Assembly (NCBI GenBank): GCA_014239435.1
Contig: JAAZYX010000020.1
Span: forward strand, 62,001-126,000
Origin: Fidelibacterota bacterium
GTDB lineage: Bacteria > Fidelibacterota > Marinisomatia > Marinisomatales > TCS55
Direction: 5' to 3'
Length of the DNA stretch: 64,000 bases
Shown: piece by piece, positions 25,929-33,819 of the stretch
Numbering within the stretch: the stretch's first letter is position 1
Layout of the letters: every line of letters begins with the position of its first letter
The notes under the pieces: model-generated
Told to the model about the DNA's origin: nothing
The model's database searches: none
Seen by the model: only the letters and a program-made list of their open reading frames with translations
Translations under genes and position numbers: made by a program

Positions 25929-27383
25929 TTGTCTCTCTATCTCGTTTTAGACCAAGGAACATCATCAACTAAGTCCTTTTTGTTCAATGATGATGGTGCG
26001 GTATTGCATTCAAATAGAATGAAGCATCCGCTTCGTCGTCCCAAACCCCACCATGTAGAATCCGATGCTCTTGAGATTGTAGAAACATGCGCAACTCTCA
26101 TATCTGAATCAATAGAATATTCAAAATCTATCCGTGAAACTATAAAGTGCATGGGGCTTGCAGTCCAAAGATCTACATTTCTATTTTGGGATAAAAAAAG
26201 TTTGAAGCCGCTGACACCTGCGATCAGTTGGCAAGACAGCAGAGCAAAAGATATTGAAGTTGAATTGCAATATTCAAAAACCAAAATTTTTGAAAAAACG
26301 GGACAACCATTAAGCGGACATTTTGGTGGACCAAAGTTCCTCCATTTTATCAGGAACGATCCCTCCATCCGGTCTGCTGTAAACAATACATCTGCTTGGT
26401 TTGGTCCACTCAGTTCATTCTTGGCCCATTCTCTAACGGGAAACTGTTCTATAGATGAATCTATTGCATGCAGATCACTTATGATGAACCTTGCATCACA
26501 GCAATGGGATAAAGAGCTCTGTTCGTTTTTTGAGGCATCATCCGATGTTTTGCCGGATACAAAACCAACTGTACATGATTTTGGCTTGGTTGAAATGAAT
26601 GATGATTCCATACCACTCTATTGTGTGATTGGCGATCAGCAGGCAGCTTTAATTGGGCAGGGCGGATGGGAATCCGGTTCGATGGCAATTAACCTTGGTA
26701 CATCCGGCTCTCTTCAAATCAATTCAGGGCTAACTCCTGCAAAAGTTAATGGATTACTAAGTAGTGTTTTATGGTCATCCAAATCTGAACGCCATTTTAT
26801 ATTAGAAGGAACAATCAATGCTTGTAATGCTCTTTTTTATGGATTAGAAGCCGACCTAAACATTCCCCATCGAGAAATGCTTTGGGAAGAGAGATGCAGC
26901 AAAACTGAATCATCCGGAATCTTTTTCCCGGGGTTTTGGGGTATTGCCGCACCGTATTGGATTTCTGGGAAATCAAATGTATTGCACGGATTCTCCACTG
27001 AACCAAGCCCCAATGAAACTATACGGGCCGGGATGGAATCCGTCGGATTTTTAATACATGATATTTTTTCAATTGCGAACACTAAAAAGCCGCTTCAGCC
27101 TGATGTCATTACTGTAAGCGGTGGAGGTGCTCGGGAACCGTTGCTTCAATTTTTAACGGATATGCTTCAAATACCAATAGGACTTTCGTCCATGAAAGAC
27201 AAAACTGCTATGGGGGTTTTTAATCTATTGAAGAAATCAGAAGACTCAGATTGGACGCCGGAACCAATGCATTGCAGTGCAATCATGAGCCCGAAAATGA
27301 GCAGCGAAAAAAGACTGAAAAAGCTCAAAAACTGGAATAAGGCTCTTTCGTCTGAAGGAATTAATCCGGTTTCAGGGCTTTAA
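25929..27383 (+). CDS. FGGY-family carbohydrate kinase (glycerol-kinase-like)
   Basis: The 484-residue protein begins Y-L-V-L-D-Q-G-T-S-S-T-K-S, the FGGY ATP-binding start, and has A-I-S-W-Q-D-S-R-A near residue 95 and a C-terminal V-S-G-G-G-A-R-E. Its start is TTG at 25929. FGGY kinases phosphorylate glycerol, xylulose, gluconate and similar. The D-Q-G-T and W-Q-D motifs are nearest to glycerol kinase, but the I-N-L-G-T-S-G-S segment replaces the usual glycerol-kinase motif, so the substrate is uncertain. Its last 12 bases overlap the end of the opposite-strand thioredoxin gene. Confidence 0.85.
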   Translation: MSLYLVLDQGTSSTKSFLFNDDGAVLHSNRMKHPLRRPKPHHVESDALEIVETCATLISESIEYSKSIRETIKCMGLAVQRSTFLFWDKKSLKPLTPAISWQDSRAKDIEVELQYSKTKIFEKTGQPLSGHFGGPKFLHFIRNDPSIRSAVNNTSAWFGPLSSFLAHSLTGNCSIDESIACRSLMMNLASQQWDKELCSFFEASSDVLPDTKPTVHDFGLVEMNDDSIPLYCVIGDQQAALIGQGGWESGSMAINLGTSGSLQINSGLTPAKVNGLLSSVLWSSKSERHFILEGTINACNALFYGLEADLNIPHREMLWEERCSKTESSGIFFPGFWGIAAPYWISGKSNVLHGFSTEPSPNETIRAGMESVGFLIHDIFSIANTKKPLQPDVITVSGGGAREPLLQFLTDMLQIPIGLSSMKDKTAMGVFNLLKKSEDSDWTPEPMHCSAIMSPKMSSEKRLKKLKNWNKALSSEGINPVSGL

Positions 27384-27968
27384 TTTTTTCCGCAGGAAAA
27401 CTCTCAATTCATCTCTTTTGATCTCTCCGGGTATTAAGCCGATACGATCAGAATTAGCCTTATCTAATATGATATGAAAAGGTGTCCCCCAAGTCCTCGA
27501 ATCATTAATGGCAGATCGGATTTGGGAATGCCGAGTGGAATTTTTCTTTGATTTATCTTTCGATGATAAATCTCCAAATAATATCGGCATTGTAAATTGG
27601 TATTTGTTTATAAAAGCCGAAGCTCCATCTGGATTCGAATATTCCATTATAACAACCAACCCCAATCCTGAGTTTTTGAATTCCATATGAATTTCATTAA
27701 TAAACGGTGCTTCATACCGGCAATTTTTACACCATTCTGCCATAAATGAAATGATCGTTACCGATGGTAAACTATCCGGAAATACACTGTGTATGGCAAC
27801 CAATGAATCTTCTTCGTTTTTGAATTCAAGCTGCGGTATATCAATGGAATCTAATGTGATCCATTCAATGGGATGGAATTCATGATCTTCCCCGGCAATC
27901 GCCGTTTTATTCAGCGCTATTGCTATTAGGGCCGATGAAATTATTGTAAATAAATGCATGTCAGGCAT
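27372..27968 (-). CDS. Thioredoxin-like (TlpA/ResA-like) exported protein
   Basis: The 198-residue protein has an N-terminal hydrophobic stretch (about 5-22), probably a signal peptide or anchor, and the active site W-C-K-N-C in M-A-E-W-C-K-N-C-R-Y-E, preceded by V-T-I-I-S-F. A cis-Pro-like T-P-F follows near residue 165. It is probably a periplasmic thiol-disulfide reductant. It overlaps the small membrane protein upstream by eight bases and is the last gene of the MarR-headed run. The W-C-x-x-C motif is conserved, so redox activity is likely. Confidence 0.82.
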   Translation of the reverse strand: MPDMHLFTIISSALIAIALNKTAIAGEDHEFHPIEWITLDSIDIPQLEFKNEEDSLVAIHSVFPDSLPSVTIISFMAEWCKNCRYEAPFINEIHMEFKNSGLGLVVIMEYSNPDGASAFINKYQFTMPILFGDLSSKDKSKKNSTRHSQIRSAINDSRTWGTPFHIILDKANSDRIGLIPGEIKRDELRVFLRKKLKP

Positions 27969-28332
27969 GGAAGAATACCGCTGCTAAAACCGATAGTAAT
28001 AGAATTATTTCTAATCCTTGGTAGCGATAAAAAACTTTTATATCACCCGGCCCATCAGCCATTAATACTAATCTGGATGAAATAGCACATCCTGATGCAA
28101 TGATGGATAATACCAACTTCCCAATCATCCATACTTCTGAAAAAAGGTGTGGGCGCTCTATCAATAATAAACATCCTGTAAGCGGTACAAAAAATGCTAA
28201 TGGCATTTGTATTTTATCAATGAGGGTTCTGATTTTTTGGGAATCTAGCCGCACTACAAAAACGCCAACTGCAGAAGTAATCCAGATTAGCATTCCGACG
28301 ACATGGAAAAATCTAAGTGCCAAATCGTACAT
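27961..28332 (-). CDS. Small four-helix membrane protein (CopD/DUF2269-like)
   Basis: The 123-residue protein has about four transmembrane helices. The start F-F-H-V-V-G-M-L-I-W-I resembles CopD/HemJ/DUF2269 proteins with a helix-embedded histidine (H10). No further metal or haem ligand can be assigned with certainty. It overlaps the aminotransferase-like gene by one base and the thioredoxin-like gene by eight, so it is co-translated with them. The function is unknown, possibly in copper or haem handling. Confidence 0.6.
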   Translation of the reverse strand: MYDLALRFFHVVGMLIWITSAVGVFVVRLDSQKIRTLIDKIQMPLAFFVPLTGCLLLIERPHLFSEVWMIGKLVLSIIASGCAISSRLVLMADGPGDIKVFYRYQGLEIILLLSVLAAVFFHA

Positions 28333-29465
28333 TAGGGAATCATATCTCTTAGCGCAATTATCAGTTTATCGGCATCTGTTTCATCATTATAAGCATTAAA
28401 AGAAAACCTAAGAAAAATTTTATTCTTCCATGGAAAAACCGGGATTTCAATATTGTATTTCGACATCAACTCTTTTTTTAATTCCATGTTATCAACATTT
28501 GGGACCTCCACGCTTGCCATCTGTCCAAGCCATTCCTCAGAGTTTGGGCAAATTGGATTCGTATTTATTATTTCATAAAAACGATCGCGGGTTGAACGCG
28601 TTAAATCTCGGCACCTTTTCTTAACAGATTCCCAGTCATTGTTCTGCTGAAACTTAATGGCATCGGATACGGCTAAAAATGCGCTTGGATCTGAAGTCCC
28701 CTGATATTGATTTTCGTAGATAAACGAAGATGGCGACGAATCTTCAACTTTCCCCCAACTGACAACTAAGGGTTTAACTCTATCCTGAAGATTCTTTTTC
28801 ACATACAAAAAGGTTGACCCCTTGGGAGCGCTCAGCCATTTGTGGCAAGCGCCTGTATATACATCTGGATCCAATTCCCGAATGTTCAATGGCATATGCC
28901 CGGGGACATGGGCGCCGTCTATAATAGTTAGAATTCCATTGGTTCTCGCTCTTTTACAAATTTCAGCAACGGGAAAAATCAATCCGGTGGAGCTTGTAAT
29001 TTGACTAATGAATATAATTTTTGTTCGTTTCGTTACACCTTTCCAGAAATGTTCTACAAACGATTCATGGGAGGTAGCGGGAAGCGGAATATCCTGCTGA
29101 ACAAATCGGTATCCTTTTGCATCCTGAAACCAATCCCATGCTCTAATCAGCGCTCCGTACTCATGATCGGTGGACAACACCTCATATTTCGGTTCAATAT
29201 CAAGACTTCGGATTATTGTATTAATTGCTGTGGTCGGATTGCGGACAAAAAAAACATCATCAGCATTGCAGCCGATGAAATTCCCAAGATTAGTTCGAGC
29301 CTGTTGTAAGTACTTATATATATCTTCGGCGAGAAATTGAACTGGCTGGTTTTCGAGTTTTTTCTGCCAATTCTGATACGCTGCAAATACAGGTTTTGGG
29401 CAAGCCCCGTATGATCCGTGGTTTAGAAAGACCACGTTAGGGTTTAACAGATAATGCTCTTTCAA
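28332..29465 (-). CDS. Class V aminotransferase-fold PLP enzyme (isopenicillin-N-epimerase-like)
   Basis: The 377-residue protein begins V-F-L-N-H-G-S-Y-G-A-C-P, typical of the isopenicillin N epimerase/cysteine-desulfurase-like branch. The PLP lysine lies in C-H-K-W-L-S-A-P-K-G and the D-G-A-H-V-P-G-H segment binds the cofactor. Family reactions include epimerisation, desulfuration and lyase chemistry on amino acids, so the substrate is open. It lies three bases after pepC and overlaps the membrane protein gene. Confidence 0.85.
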   Translation of the reverse strand: MKEHYLLNPNVVFLNHGSYGACPKPVFAAYQNWQKKLENQPVQFLAEDIYKYLQQARTNLGNFIGCNADDVFFVRNPTTAINTIIRSLDIEPKYEVLSTDHEYGALIRAWDWFQDAKGYRFVQQDIPLPATSHESFVEHFWKGVTKRTKIIFISQITSSTGLIFPVAEICKRARTNGILTIIDGAHVPGHMPLNIRELDPDVYTGACHKWLSAPKGSTFLYVKKNLQDRVKPLVVSWGKVEDSSPSSFIYENQYQGTSDPSAFLAVSDAIKFQQNNDWESVKKRCRDLTRSTRDRFYEIINTNPICPNSEEWLGQMASVEVPNVDNMELKKELMSKYNIEIPVFPWKNKIFLRFSFNAYNDETDADKLIIALRDMIP

Positions 29466-29468
29466 CTG

Positions 29469-30809
29469 CTACCGCGCAAGCGCACCCATCGGATCCCATG
29501 GTGGAAGGCTTATCGGGTCTTTTTGGTACAAAGAAAGAAGATCCTTCGGCAGGTAATCCTTGTGTACAACTACCTCATAATTGTATTCGTCAAACCATGA
29601 GTCTGTCATGATATCATACCCCTTATCGCCGCGTTTTTCTCCCCATGAGTTTTCCACGCGCCATTTTTTTACCCGCCCTTTTGCGTCAAGGTCAACGCCC
29701 GTAAATACCATTGCATGCGTCATAGCACTGTCTCCGTATTCCAATCGGTCGGCTTTTGTCATTGGGAAATCCATTCCGTAAAAAAGATTAAAATCAAACA
29801 AATCCATGTCCATCACACCCAAATCACGATGAAAATGTTTTCCAACATCACAGCCGAACCAAACAGGATTATCATCCTGAATCGATTTGACTGCCGCTGT
29901 TTTTAATGCATTGGAAGATAGGTTTAAGTATCGAATAATTTCACCTTCGACAATATTCCCAAGAAAATCAACGGTATAAACCTCGTTATAAGATTTATCT
30001 GACATTGGACAATTGATCAAGCAAACATAATCAGATAAATTTAATCCTACATGATCATTGAAAAATGTTTTAGGTGTCAGATTTTGAAACCGGTGAAACT
30101 TATTATCTTTGTCCCTGACTTGCCAATCGAACGATTCCGGCGGAGTACCTAGACTGATTGTAAGAATTTGATAAATAGACCTCAGCATCTCCTTTTTAAT
30201 TGCTCTGAGATCTTTTATTGATTGCCCCTTTGCATGAAAATCTCTGAGGGTCTTTGCAAATTCCCTTAGTTTTCGGGCTATCATCCTGTTCATTCGCATT
30301 GATTTACTGCTCTGAAAGCTTTCCGGCATTTCTGTTTGCGGAACAACGCCGTACTTATGGATTAGATTAATAAACATATGCCATTGTCCGCCATCCTGAA
30401 TCGGATCGGCCAACAAATGCATCACCAAACGACTGTCCCAAGACTCACTCGCAGAGCGAATAATACTTTCGAGAAAATAATTTGATTTTTCTAATTTATC
30501 GCAAAACATGAAATAATTTTGGCTGAATTCAAATTGCTTGAGATTGTATTTCCTGCCTAAATAAATCCTGAAAAGGTTTAATCCCGCAAACCCCCAGCAT
30601 CGTCCACTTGATTTTTGATTCGTAATCGGCATTTGCCCGGTGACCATTTCCGAAAATGAATGATCAATTTTCCGGAATGCTTCCCAATCCATCGCAAGGT
30701 CTATAACCTCACCGCGGACAGCGGCATTACGAGCTAGTGTAACTGTTGGATTTGATATTGTAGATTTCCTGTATTCCTTTATGTTTTTTAATAAAATTTT
30801 ATCGGTCAT
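29469..30809 (-). CDS. pepC: C1-family aminopeptidase (bleomycin hydrolase/PepC)
   Basis: The 446-residue protein has the papain-family active-site Cys71 in K-S-S-G-R-C-W-G-F, the His in T-H-A-M-V-F-T-G-V and the Asn in V-E-N-S-W-G. Its length is that of bacterial PepC and eukaryotic bleomycin hydrolase, a hexameric cytosolic aminopeptidase. It removes N-terminal residues from peptides. It is in the middle of the MarR-led run, 15 bases after the DoxX-like gene and 3 before the aminotransferase-like gene. Confidence 0.94.
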   Translation of the reverse strand: MTDKILLKNIKEYRKSTISNPTVTLARNAAVRGEVIDLAMDWEAFRKIDHSFSEMVTGQMPITNQKSSGRCWGFAGLNLFRIYLGRKYNLKQFEFSQNYFMFCDKLEKSNYFLESIIRSASESWDSRLVMHLLADPIQDGGQWHMFINLIHKYGVVPQTEMPESFQSSKSMRMNRMIARKLREFAKTLRDFHAKGQSIKDLRAIKKEMLRSIYQILTISLGTPPESFDWQVRDKDNKFHRFQNLTPKTFFNDHVGLNLSDYVCLINCPMSDKSYNEVYTVDFLGNIVEGEIIRYLNLSSNALKTAAVKSIQDDNPVWFGCDVGKHFHRDLGVMDMDLFDFNLFYGMDFPMTKADRLEYGDSAMTHAMVFTGVDLDAKGRVKKWRVENSWGEKRGDKGYDIMTDSWFDEYNYEVVVHKDYLPKDLLSLYQKDPISLPPWDPMGALAR

Positions 30810-30823
30810 TTCATTCCCCTTTA

Positions 30824-31240
30824 TTAAATCGTGAAAGAAAGAAGCGCAAGCATAGTTAAAATAAAATATCCGACAATTACAGCCGCGCCTTCATAATCCT
30901 TGGCTATCCTTTGCCCAAAAAATAATGCTATAAAGTTTAATCCTGAAATCAATAGACCTAAGATTAAATAATCGCTTCCGCTTCCCAATATGTTAAGCAT
31001 GGCGCCTCCCGCACACAGTACGCCTCCGGAAACCTCAAGTAAAGTTATAAGACTTAAAGTTGCCGGCACGGTTCCTTTCAGGATGGATTTGCTGAAATGG
31101 CCTTCTAGCCAATCCAAGTTTCCCTTTCTATCTATAATTTTATCAATTCCGGATTGAATAAGAGCGGTGGATAGAAAAATTCCGATCATTGACTGGGATG
31201 CGGTTAGTATTGTTAAATCAAATGGAAGAAATGGAATCAT
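30824..31240 (-). CDS. DoxX-like membrane protein
   Basis: The 138-residue protein has four hydrophobic helices. The S-G-I-D-K-I-I-D segment after the first helix resembles DoxX/DoxD-type proteins, which associate with membrane redox enzymes or, in mycobacteria, with superoxide dismutase. No catalytic motif is visible. It lies 16 bases after plsC and 15 before pepC. The family assignment is tentative. Confidence 0.6.
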   Translation of the reverse strand: MIPFLPFDLTILTASQSMIGIFLSTALIQSGIDKIIDRKGNLDWLEGHFSKSILKGTVPATLSLITLLEVSGGVLCAGGAMLNILGSGSDYLILGLLISGLNFIALFFGQRIAKDYEGAAVIVGYFILTMLALLSFTI

Positions 31241-31255
31241 AATGAAATCTCTAGA

Positions 31256-31960
31256 TTATGAAATTAACAGCTTTATCTTTTTGCGTACTAACTCCCTTAA
31301 ATCCTCAACAGACATATTTTTGTAATCATCTGAATAAATGGGATCGCCAAAATGTACGGTTAGGGTGCCGGGATGCAGGCGCCAGTCAAATTTTTTCTTC
31401 GCACTAAATGCACCTAATATTCCAGTTGGAACAATAGTAACCCCCGTATTTTTTGCCACATGAAAGGGGCCCTTTTTAAAGGGACTCATTTCTCCACTCA
31501 GGGTTCGTGTTCCTTCGGGAGAAATAATAAACGATATTCCTTTCCTAATGGCTTTTTCAGCCAAATTCAGGCTTTGAATTGCATTCGGCAAATTGGACCG
31601 TTGAATAGGAATTGCTCCATACCGTTTGACAAGAAATCCCCAAATTGGCCATGAAAACTGAGACGCCTTACCAACAGCGGAAATATAATGATTAACCGCC
31701 GCTACCAGCATGAAATGATCAAACATAGATTCATGATTGAATAAATAAATATATGGTTCACCTGACTTTGGCGGCGCCGTCCCCTTTACCTTTAACCTTT
31801 GCCCACCGCATAACATCATCAATCTTGAACCATTTTTAACAATCGGATGCAGCTTTGGCCCTGGAACAAACAAAAGCAGAATCAAATAAATGAAAAAAAA
31901 TATTACAAATGATATTCCGGCAAGAGGCCAAAGGATAATAGAATACAGCGCCTTCAGCAT
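31256..31960 (-). CDS. plsC: 1-acyl-sn-glycerol-3-phosphate acyltransferase (PlsC family)
   Basis: The 234-residue protein has an N-terminal membrane helix (about 8-32), the acyltransferase motif N-H-E-S-M-F-D near residue 75, the K-A/G-I-P-I-Q-R motif as G-A-I-P-I-Q-R, and the E-G-T-R motif near 150. It acylates lysophosphatidic acid to phosphatidic acid at the inner membrane. It overlaps mutY by seven bases. Other PLP/LPA acyltransferases of this fold cannot be excluded. Confidence 0.9.
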   Translation of the reverse strand: MLKALYSIILWPLAGISFVIFFFIYLILLLFVPGPKLHPIVKNGSRLMMLCGGQRLKVKGTAPPKSGEPYIYLFNHESMFDHFMLVAAVNHYISAVGKASQFSWPIWGFLVKRYGAIPIQRSNLPNAIQSLNLAEKAIRKGISFIISPEGTRTLSGEMSPFKKGPFHVAKNTGVTIVPTGILGAFSAKKKFDWRLHPGTLTVHFGDPIYSDDYKNMSVEDLRELVRKKIKLLIS

Positions 31961-33009
31961 GGTAATGCCTGTTCAAAGATTTTCAAAGTTGCTTTTGGAA
32001 ATGGAAACGATCTTATTTCGGAGGGTGTAATCCATTTTGAGGAATTTGTAGTTGGAATTGAATATCCTTTTTGCAATTTACAATGAAAAGCGGTTAACTC
32101 TATTTTAAAGTGGGAATATTGATGTTTTACGAATGCAGCCCTGCTTTTCACATCCACTCCAGCATTGCACTCTTCTTTTATTTCTCTTTCTACAGCATTT
32201 TTACAATTTTCATTATTCTGAAGTTTTCCTCCCGGAAGTTCCCAAAGACCGCCTAGGTGCATTTTTTTCTCTCGGCGTTGAATGAAAAACCTATTTTTAT
32301 CCCATATAATACCGACACTAACATCGTAGGTTGGAATTTTATTGGCTATCTCCTTTGCGGGATATTTTTCAGGATTTGCAGATTTATAAGCCTCACAATT
32401 AACGGTTATTGGACAGGTAAAGCATTTTGGTTTTTGGGGTGTACAAATTTGACTTCCCAGTTCCATCATTGCTTGATTGAAATCTCCTGGGTTTTGCGTA
32501 TCATGAATCCACGATGAAAGTACATTTTTTATTCGGGATTTATTTCTGACTGTAAATCGTTTTATTTTTAATACTCGAGCCATAACGCGCTTTACATTCG
32601 CGTCAATTACCGGAATACGCTGATTAAAGCTAATGGATAAAATGGCGGCCGCAGTATACTCCCCAATTCCCGGGAGACTCATCATTGATTTAACATCAGC
32701 CGGAACAATACCATTATATTTATTTGCAACAATTTTGGTCGCGTTATAAAAATTTCGGCATCGCCTATAATACCCCAATCCTTCCCATTCTTTCAAAAGT
32801 GCTGCTTCGCTCGCTTTTGTAGCATGTTTAATTGTTGGAAATTTGTTAATCCAATTGTTGTAATAGGGGATTACGGTATTGACTTGTGTTTGCTGTAGCA
32901 TAATCTCTGATATCCAAATTTTATAGGGATTTTTTGTGTTTCTCCATGGCATATCTCGCTTATTTTCATGATACCATTTTAAAAGATTAGTATTACTTGT
33001 ATTGTACAT
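31954..33009 (-). CDS. mutY: A/G-specific adenine glycosylase MutY
   Basis: The chosen ATG at 33009 gives 351 residues; the TTG 13 codons earlier would overlap marR. The N-terminal domain has the helix-hairpin-helix L-P-G-I-G-E-Y-T with the catalytic Asp in V-I-D-A-N-V, and the [4Fe-4S] loop C-x6-C-x2-C-x5-C near residue 200. A C-terminal NUDIX-like domain recognises 8-oxoguanine (L-W-E-L-P-G-G-K). MutY removes adenine mispaired with 8-oxoG. Start and marR stop are two bases apart. Confidence 0.96.
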   Translation of the reverse strand: MYNTSNTNLLKWYHENKRDMPWRNTKNPYKIWISEIMLQQTQVNTVIPYYNNWINKFPTIKHATKASEAALLKEWEGLGYYRRCRNFYNATKIVANKYNGIVPADVKSMMSLPGIGEYTAAAILSISFNQRIPVIDANVKRVMARVLKIKRFTVRNKSRIKNVLSSWIHDTQNPGDFNQAMMELGSQICTPQKPKCFTCPITVNCEAYKSANPEKYPAKEIANKIPTYDVSVGIIWDKNRFFIQRREKKMHLGGLWELPGGKLQNNENCKNAVEREIKEECNAGVDVKSRAAFVKHQYSHFKIELTAFHCKLQKGYSIPTTNSSKWITPSEIRSFPFPKATLKIFEQALPC

Positions 33010-33011
33010 AT

Positions 33012-33437
33012 TTATTGATTTTTTAACAATAATTTGGATACTTGCCAATGCAATGATGATAAAACTTCTTTATGTTCATCTCGACTTTCAAGGGGTATAA
33101 CCAAATCCAGTTCTTCGCCCAGGGCGTCTATTTTTGTTTCTATTTCATCTTGCAGCACCTCGCCTTTTTCAGTAAGGAGGATTAAGGTCATTCTTTTGTC
33201 AACATCACTTTTTTTCCTAACAGCCCAGCCATTTTTAATAATATTATCTATTAATCGCGTTGCGGTTGAATTATCAACACCAAGTCTTTTGGCAAGCGTG
33301 GTCATATCAATACCATCATCCGGTACAGAAGAAAGAAGGAGTACTTGCGGAAGGGTTATAGTTCCGGCGCTAACCCTGGTTCTAAATAGGGATTGAAGAT
33401 CTAAAAGGAATACTTTTAATAGTTCGCCAAATTCCAT
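33012..33437 (-). CDS. MarR-family transcriptional regulator
   Basis: The 141-residue protein has a winged helix-turn-helix (about residues 28-95; L-A-K-R-L-G-V-D-N-S-T-A-T-R and D-K-R-M-T wing) between N- and C-terminal dimerisation helices, as in MarR repressors that bind small phenolic or oxidant signals. Its own upstream region carries a TTGTA-N3-TACAA palindrome. It precedes mutY by two bases and probably heads an operon of eight genes ending at 27372. It has no Cys residues, so direct thiol sensing is unlikely. Confidence 0.92.
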   Translation of the reverse strand: MEFGELLKVFLLDLQSLFRTRVSAGTITLPQVLLLSSVPDDGIDMTTLAKRLGVDNSTATRLIDNIIKNGWAVRKKSDVDKRMTLILLTEKGEVLQDEIETKIDALGEELDLVIPLESRDEHKEVLSSLHWQVSKLLLKNQ

Positions 33438-33439
33438 AA

Positions 33440-33452
33440 TTGTATATTACAA
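33440..33452 (-). promoter_or_regulatory. Palindrome over the marR promoter (candidate MarR operator)
   Basis: TTGTA-TAT-TACAA is a perfect inverted repeat three bases upstream of the marR start codon. On the minus strand TTGATA, 16 bases, then TAATAT makes a plausible promoter; its -10 lies inside the palindrome and ends six bases from the ATG, so the transcript may be nearly leaderless. Confidence 0.5.
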
Positions 33453-33489
33453 ATATTAATCTAATTATCAAATTGTCGGATTGCATGCA

Positions 33490-33819
33490 TTAAGAAACTT
33501 TTGAGCCTGCTATTAAATCAATATCCGGCGAAATTAGTACAATTGCGCCCTTTTCATTTTGGACACCCAGAACAAGCACCTCAGAGTTAAATCCAGCGAC
33601 TTTTATTGGTTTAAAATTTGTAACTGCAATTATCTTTTTGCCGATAAGCCCTTCCGGGCTATATAACTCTGTTATCTGCGCACTTGATTGCTTCCTGCCT
33701 AGCCGACCAAAATCAATCTTCAATTTATAAGCTTGTGTTTTGGCATTCTCTAATGGTTCTGCCGATATAATATCACCAACTCTTAATTCTAATTTGCTAA
33801 AGTCTTTTATATTTATCAT
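33490..33819 (-). CDS. csaA: tRNA-binding (CsaA/EMAP-II-like) domain protein
   Basis: The 109-residue protein is a single OB-fold tRNA-binding domain: L-R-V-G-D-I near residue 12 and the segment V-T-N-F-K-P-I-K-V-A-G-F-N-S matching CsaA. CsaA acts as an RNA-binding chaperone or secretion factor in Bacillus; an alternative is a stand-alone metG beta subunit domain. It overlaps the S9 peptidase by four bases. It is followed by 52 bases carrying the marR promoter. Confidence 0.88.
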   Translation of the reverse strand: MINIKDFSKLELRVGDIISAEPLENAKTQAYKLKIDFGRLGRKQSSAQITELYSPEGLIGKKIIAVTNFKPIKVAGFNSEVLVLGVQNEKGAIVLISPDIDLIAGSKVS

